Below are positions 20,515 through 23,438 of a stretch of DNA of 23,438 bases, piece by piece. A program made the translations under genes and the position numbers. How positions within the stretch are numbered: the stretch's first letter is position 1; each line of letters opens with the position of its first letter. Below the pieces are notes generated by a model. The model worked only from the letters and a program-made list of their open reading frames with translations. It was not told the origin of the DNA and made no database searches. Source of the DNA: CAZLGO01 sp964559295 (GTDB taxonomy: Archaea; Methanobacteriota; Methanobacteria; Methanobacteriales; Methanobacteriaceae); contig CAZLGO010000019.1 of assembly GCA_964559295.1 (NCBI GenBank), positions 1 through 23,438 on the forward strand. Direction: 5' to 3'.

Positions 20515-22398
20515 TTGGATAATTCTAAAATCATTTTGGGAGCTATAAGGATGTTAAAGGCTGTTAGAGATTTAGGCGAATACATAATTGAACATGAAGG
20601 ACTAAGTGAAGAAGAAATTTTTATCCAGAAAACAAAATTGAGCAATACAAAAAAAGTTATATGCGTCGTTTTTGAAGAAAAAAATGGCAATTTAGCTTAT
20701 TATAACACTCATACAGAAGGTTATGAGCCAGATGACCCAGAAGAACCAAGAAAATATCTATATAGGATTTTTGATCATAAGTTATACGATGTGACTCCTA
20801 CCGCCAAGATAACTTCTATAGAAAAAGTTAAGAGACGATGGGAGTTATGGTTCGGACAATATTCGGCCGAATATAGGGATAATCGTCTCATAAATTCGTT
20901 GACTGATGAATTTTTAAAAAATAAAGAAAAAATATTTGAAGATATTTCTGAAAAATTCGGAGAATTAGACAAAAATGAAAAAAGGAACGCAATACTTTCG
21001 ATTAAAATAAAAAATGAGAAAGAGAAGTATGTGGGCGATTTTGACATTTTTAAGGAGATTTTTAGAAAAGAAGTAACTAAAAAATTTTTCACCAGAAAGT
21101 ATGATCGTGAAATAGAATCAAGGGGTAATGGAAAATGCTATCTTTGTGGAAATGAAGGCGAAGTTTACGGATTTGCATCTCCTTTCTCTGTTTTTACGGT
21201 CAAAAAGAGAGGATTTGCCTCACAATTTTTACAAAACGATTCATGGAAACAGTTGCCAATATGTGAAAAATGTGCAGTTTTTTCAGTTGCAGGAAGAGAA
21301 TTTCTTGATAAATACCTTTCAAAGGGATTTTATGATTATAGATTTTATGTTATACCTAACTTCATTTTTGAGGGAATTCAAAAAGAAGTTATCGAAGACA
21401 TAAAGGATTCAAAAAAGAAAAGTTATGCAAAAAGTTTACTTGGGAGGGAAGATGACATCTTAGATATCATAAAGGAAAAGAGAGATGTTATAAGTTTGAT
21501 TTTTGTATTTTATAGACCAAAACAGGGAGATTATTTTGATATAGTTAAATATGTGGAAGATGTTCCTCCTTCTTGGATAAAAAAGCTGTTTGATACATTT
21601 AACGAAATTGGCCGCAAACAAATTTTCAAAGAAGAATCATTGCAAAAAATTTTTGGGAAAAAATGGGTTAACGATTTTATTGAAGGTATTTGGAACGGCA
21701 AAAAATTACGATTTATGAGTCTAGGTGGAATCACTAGAACTTTTTTCCCTCCTTCCAGGGAAACGGGAGTTTATGATAAATATTTTCTCGATGTCATTGG
21801 TGATATTTTAGCTCAAAGATTTATAAGCAAGGATTTATTGATCAATGCATTTATACGAGAAATAAGAAATGAACATGTTAATAATAGATATGAGCGTTTA
21901 TATGCTTTAAAATCTTTGTATTTACTTACTTTTATCGATGAATTGGACTTGATAAGAGGTGTTAATATGAGTGAAAAGACTGAAAATGATAAGTGGGATA
22001 TAGAAACATCTAAAGCAGAAAAAATAGAAGGATTTTTTGAAGATTTTAAAAATGCTTTCAACGTACCAGAGAAAAAAGCAGCGTTTTTAGAAGGTGTATT
22101 AGCTAAATTTCTTTTAGATGTACAATATGCAGAGCGTAAATCAACACCATTTAGATCAAAATTACATGGACTAAAAATTGACAAGACGAAGATAAAAAAA
22201 TTGTTACCTGAAATAATAGAAAAACTTAGAGAATATAAAGTTGGTTATCCTTGGTTAGAAGAATTGACTTCTAAATATTTATTGGAGACAGAAAATAGTG
22301 GTTGGAGATTATCAAAAGACGAAATAAGTTACTATTTCGCTTTAGGGCTTAATTTAGGGAGAATTTTTAAAGAGAAAAAAGGTGAAAAAAATGAGTGA
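20515..22398 (+). CDS. cas8b: Cas8b (Csh1/TM1802 family), type I-B large subunit
   Basis: 627 aa from TTG 20515, 25 nt after cas6; ATG 20551 (MLKAVRDLGEYIIEHEGLSE) is an alternative, and family members often begin near that point. A zinc finger is visible as C208-x2-C211 (KCYLCGNEGEVYG) and C250-x2-C253 (LPICEKCAVF), followed by KGFYDYRFYVIPNF, typical of TM1802/Csh1. It forms the large subunit of the type I-B Cascade, probably recognising the PAM. The end overlaps cas7 by eight bases. Confidence 0.9.
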   Translation: MDNSKIILGAIRMLKAVRDLGEYIIEHEGLSEEEIFIQKTKLSNTKKVICVVFEEKNGNLAYYNTHTEGYEPDDPEEPRKYLYRIFDHKLYDVTPTAKITSIEKVKRRWELWFGQYSAEYRDNRLINSLTDEFLKNKEKIFEDISEKFGELDKNEKRNAILSIKIKNEKEKYVGDFDIFKEIFRKEVTKKFFTRKYDREIESRGNGKCYLCGNEGEVYGFASPFSVFTVKKRGFASQFLQNDSWKQLPICEKCAVFSVAGREFLDKYLSKGFYDYRFYVIPNFIFEGIQKEVIEDIKDSKKKSYAKSLLGREDDILDIIKEKRDVISLIFVFYRPKQGDYFDIVKYVEDVPPSWIKKLFDTFNEIGRKQIFKEESLQKIFGKKWVNDFIEGIWNGKKLRFMSLGGITRTFFPPSRETGVYDKYFLDVIGDILAQRFISKDLLINAFIREIRNEHVNNRYERLYALKSLYLLTFIDELDLIRGVNMSEKTENDKWDIETSKAEKIEGFFEDFKNAFNVPEKKAAFLEGVLAKFLLDVQYAERKSTPFRSKLHGLKIDKTKIKKLLPEIIEKLREYKVGYPWLEELTSKYLLETENSGWRLSKDEISYYFALGLNLGRIFKEKKGEKNE

Positions 22399-23438
22399 AA
22401 TCGTAAAAAACAGATCTGAGATAGTTTTTTTATACGATATAAAAGATGCAAACCCAAACGGGGACCCTATGGACGAGAACAAGCCAAGAATAGATGAAGA
22501 GACGGATATAAATATAGTAACAGACGTGAGATTAAAAAGAACGATTAGAGATTATCTACACAATTTCAAAGATCAAAATATCTTCATAATCGAAGAAATT
22601 AAAGATGATGGGACTCAAAAAACTAGGGAGGAGAGGATAGCGGAGTTACAAGAGGATCTTAAGAAGCTTAAAATAAAAGATGAAGAAAAGTTAAAAAAAG
22701 AAAAAGAAACTCTTCTCAATAAATATATAGATCTAAGATTATTTGGAGCTACAATCGCTCTTGCAGGTGAAAAGGGAGCAAGAGGTAGATCAATAACGAG
22801 AAAAAAATTGTTGAGTTCCGAAACGAAGGAAATGGGTGAAAAGGGAGCAAGAGGTAGATCAATAACATGGATAGGCCCGGTTCAGTTTAGATTTGGTAGA
22901 TCTTTACATAGGGTAGAACCAAAAACCATAAAAGGAACAAGTGTGATGCCATCAAAAGAAGAAGTGACTAGAGGGACATTTATTGAAACACAAATTCTTC
23001 CATATTCACTGATAAACTTTTATGGAATAATTAATGAAAATGCAGCTAAAAATACGGGTTTAAAAGAAGAAGATATTGATTTACTTATGGATGGCCTATG
23101 GAATGGAACAAGAAACCTTATAACAAGGTCTAAAATTGGTCAGGTACCAAGATTCTTGTTTAAGGTGGTTTACAAGGAAAATGATTTTCATATTGGCGAT
23201 TTAGACAAAAAAATAGAACTATTGCTTAAAGAAGACGTAGATGAAAAAGAAATAAGAGATATATCCGAGGTTAAATTAAACATTTCAAAACTAATGGATA
23301 CACTCAAAGATAACAAAGATAAAATAGAAAGAATTGATTTTAAGGTTGATAAATATGTAGATTTCGTTTTACCTGATAAAGAGATTACAGGCGAAGAATT
23401 AAAAGATTCGTTGAAAGAAATAACCCAAATAAATGAAT
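22391..23438 (+). CDS. cas7: Cas7 (Csh2 family), type I-B backbone subunit; partial, runs off right edge
   Basis: 349 codons seen from ATG 22391. The start MSEIVKNRSEIVFLYDIKDA followed by NPNGDP is the Cas7/Csh2 hallmark, with RLKRTIRDYL and DLRLFGATIAL next. WIGPVQFRFGRSLHRVEPKT and LWNGTRNLITRSKIGQVPRF follow. It coats crRNA in the Cascade complex. Odd point: between ATIALA and TWIGPVQ, the sequence GEKGARGRSIT occurs twice, separated by RKKLLSSETKEM, from a 69-bp in-frame duplication. The C-terminus and probably cas5 and cas3 lie beyond the window. Confidence 0.9.
   Translation, partial: MSEIVKNRSEIVFLYDIKDANPNGDPMDENKPRIDEETDINIVTDVRLKRTIRDYLHNFKDQNIFIIEEIKDDGTQKTREERIAELQEDLKKLKIKDEEKLKKEKETLLNKYIDLRLFGATIALAGEKGARGRSITRKKLLSSETKEMGEKGARGRSITWIGPVQFRFGRSLHRVEPKTIKGTSVMPSKEEVTRGTFIETQILPYSLINFYGIINENAAKNTGLKEEDIDLLMDGLWNGTRNLITRSKIGQVPRFLFKVVYKENDFHIGDLDKKIELLLKEDVDEKEIRDISEVKLNISKLMDTLKDNKDKIERIDFKVDKYVDFVLPDKEITGEELKDSLKEITQINE
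22766..22866. repeat. In-frame direct repeat inside cas7
   Basis: A 32-bp sequence beginning GGTGAAAAGGGAGCAAG is perfectly repeated at 22766-22797 and 22835-22866, offset 69 bp (23 codons). Removing one unit restores a Csh2-like LAGEKGARGRSITWIGPVQF. The perfect identity suggests a recent event. Confidence 0.9.

Overview
The window is AT-rich archaeal DNA from a methanogen or a close anaerobic methane/alkane-cycling relative. The case rests on a run of methanogenesis-marker genes (mmp2, mmp3, mmp6, mmp5, mmp15, DUF2111, DUF2117), which in known genomes are almost confined to organisms with methyl-coenzyme M reductase (MCR). Archaeal BRE/TATA promoters, a Nob1 nuclease, an S-layer-type protein and Csa3 agree with this. 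I cannot resolve the order or genus.

Positions 1-7935 (minus strand) look like one long operon: nob1, DUF2117, mmp2, mmp3, mmp6, DUF2111, mmp5, mmp15, then a second mmp15 that runs off the left edge. Junctions are mostly ATGA/TAATG overlaps or gaps of 1-85 nt. Exceptions are a roughly 250-nt hairpin-rich gap between mmp3 and mmp6 and a tandem duplication of mmp15. Several of these proteins belong to the ATP-dependent MCR activation machinery.

Positions 7936-9820 hold two secreted-protein genes, a zinc-ribbon lipoprotein and an S-layer-domain protein. Each is preceded by the same 319/320-bp block with only three differences. The block contains a promoter, a putative structured small RNA closed by an 11-bp stem, a palindromic operator-like site and a second promoter. 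This is the most novel-looking part of the window.

Positions 9821-13050 carry housekeeping genes: a MoaB-type protein, PyrE with an eight-cysteine N-terminal zinc module, a PRC-barrel protein, a short Lys-rich protein, a radical SAM protein and a nitroreductase.

Positions 13050-23438 are defence-oriented. csa3 (CRISPR regulator) lies at the left and cas6-cas8b-cas7 (type I-B) at the right edge. The csa3 upstream region has two 31-bp direct repeats with a 35-bp spacer, and a 35-bp promoter element that recurs (31/35) upstream of cas6. Between csa3 and the cas genes sit a small membrane-protein cluster (DUF2085 and a 35-aa partner), an island of HEPN/MNT toxin-antitoxin genes with at least three decayed copies, and a PEBP-family lipoprotein. 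cas7 carries an in-frame 69-bp internal duplication.
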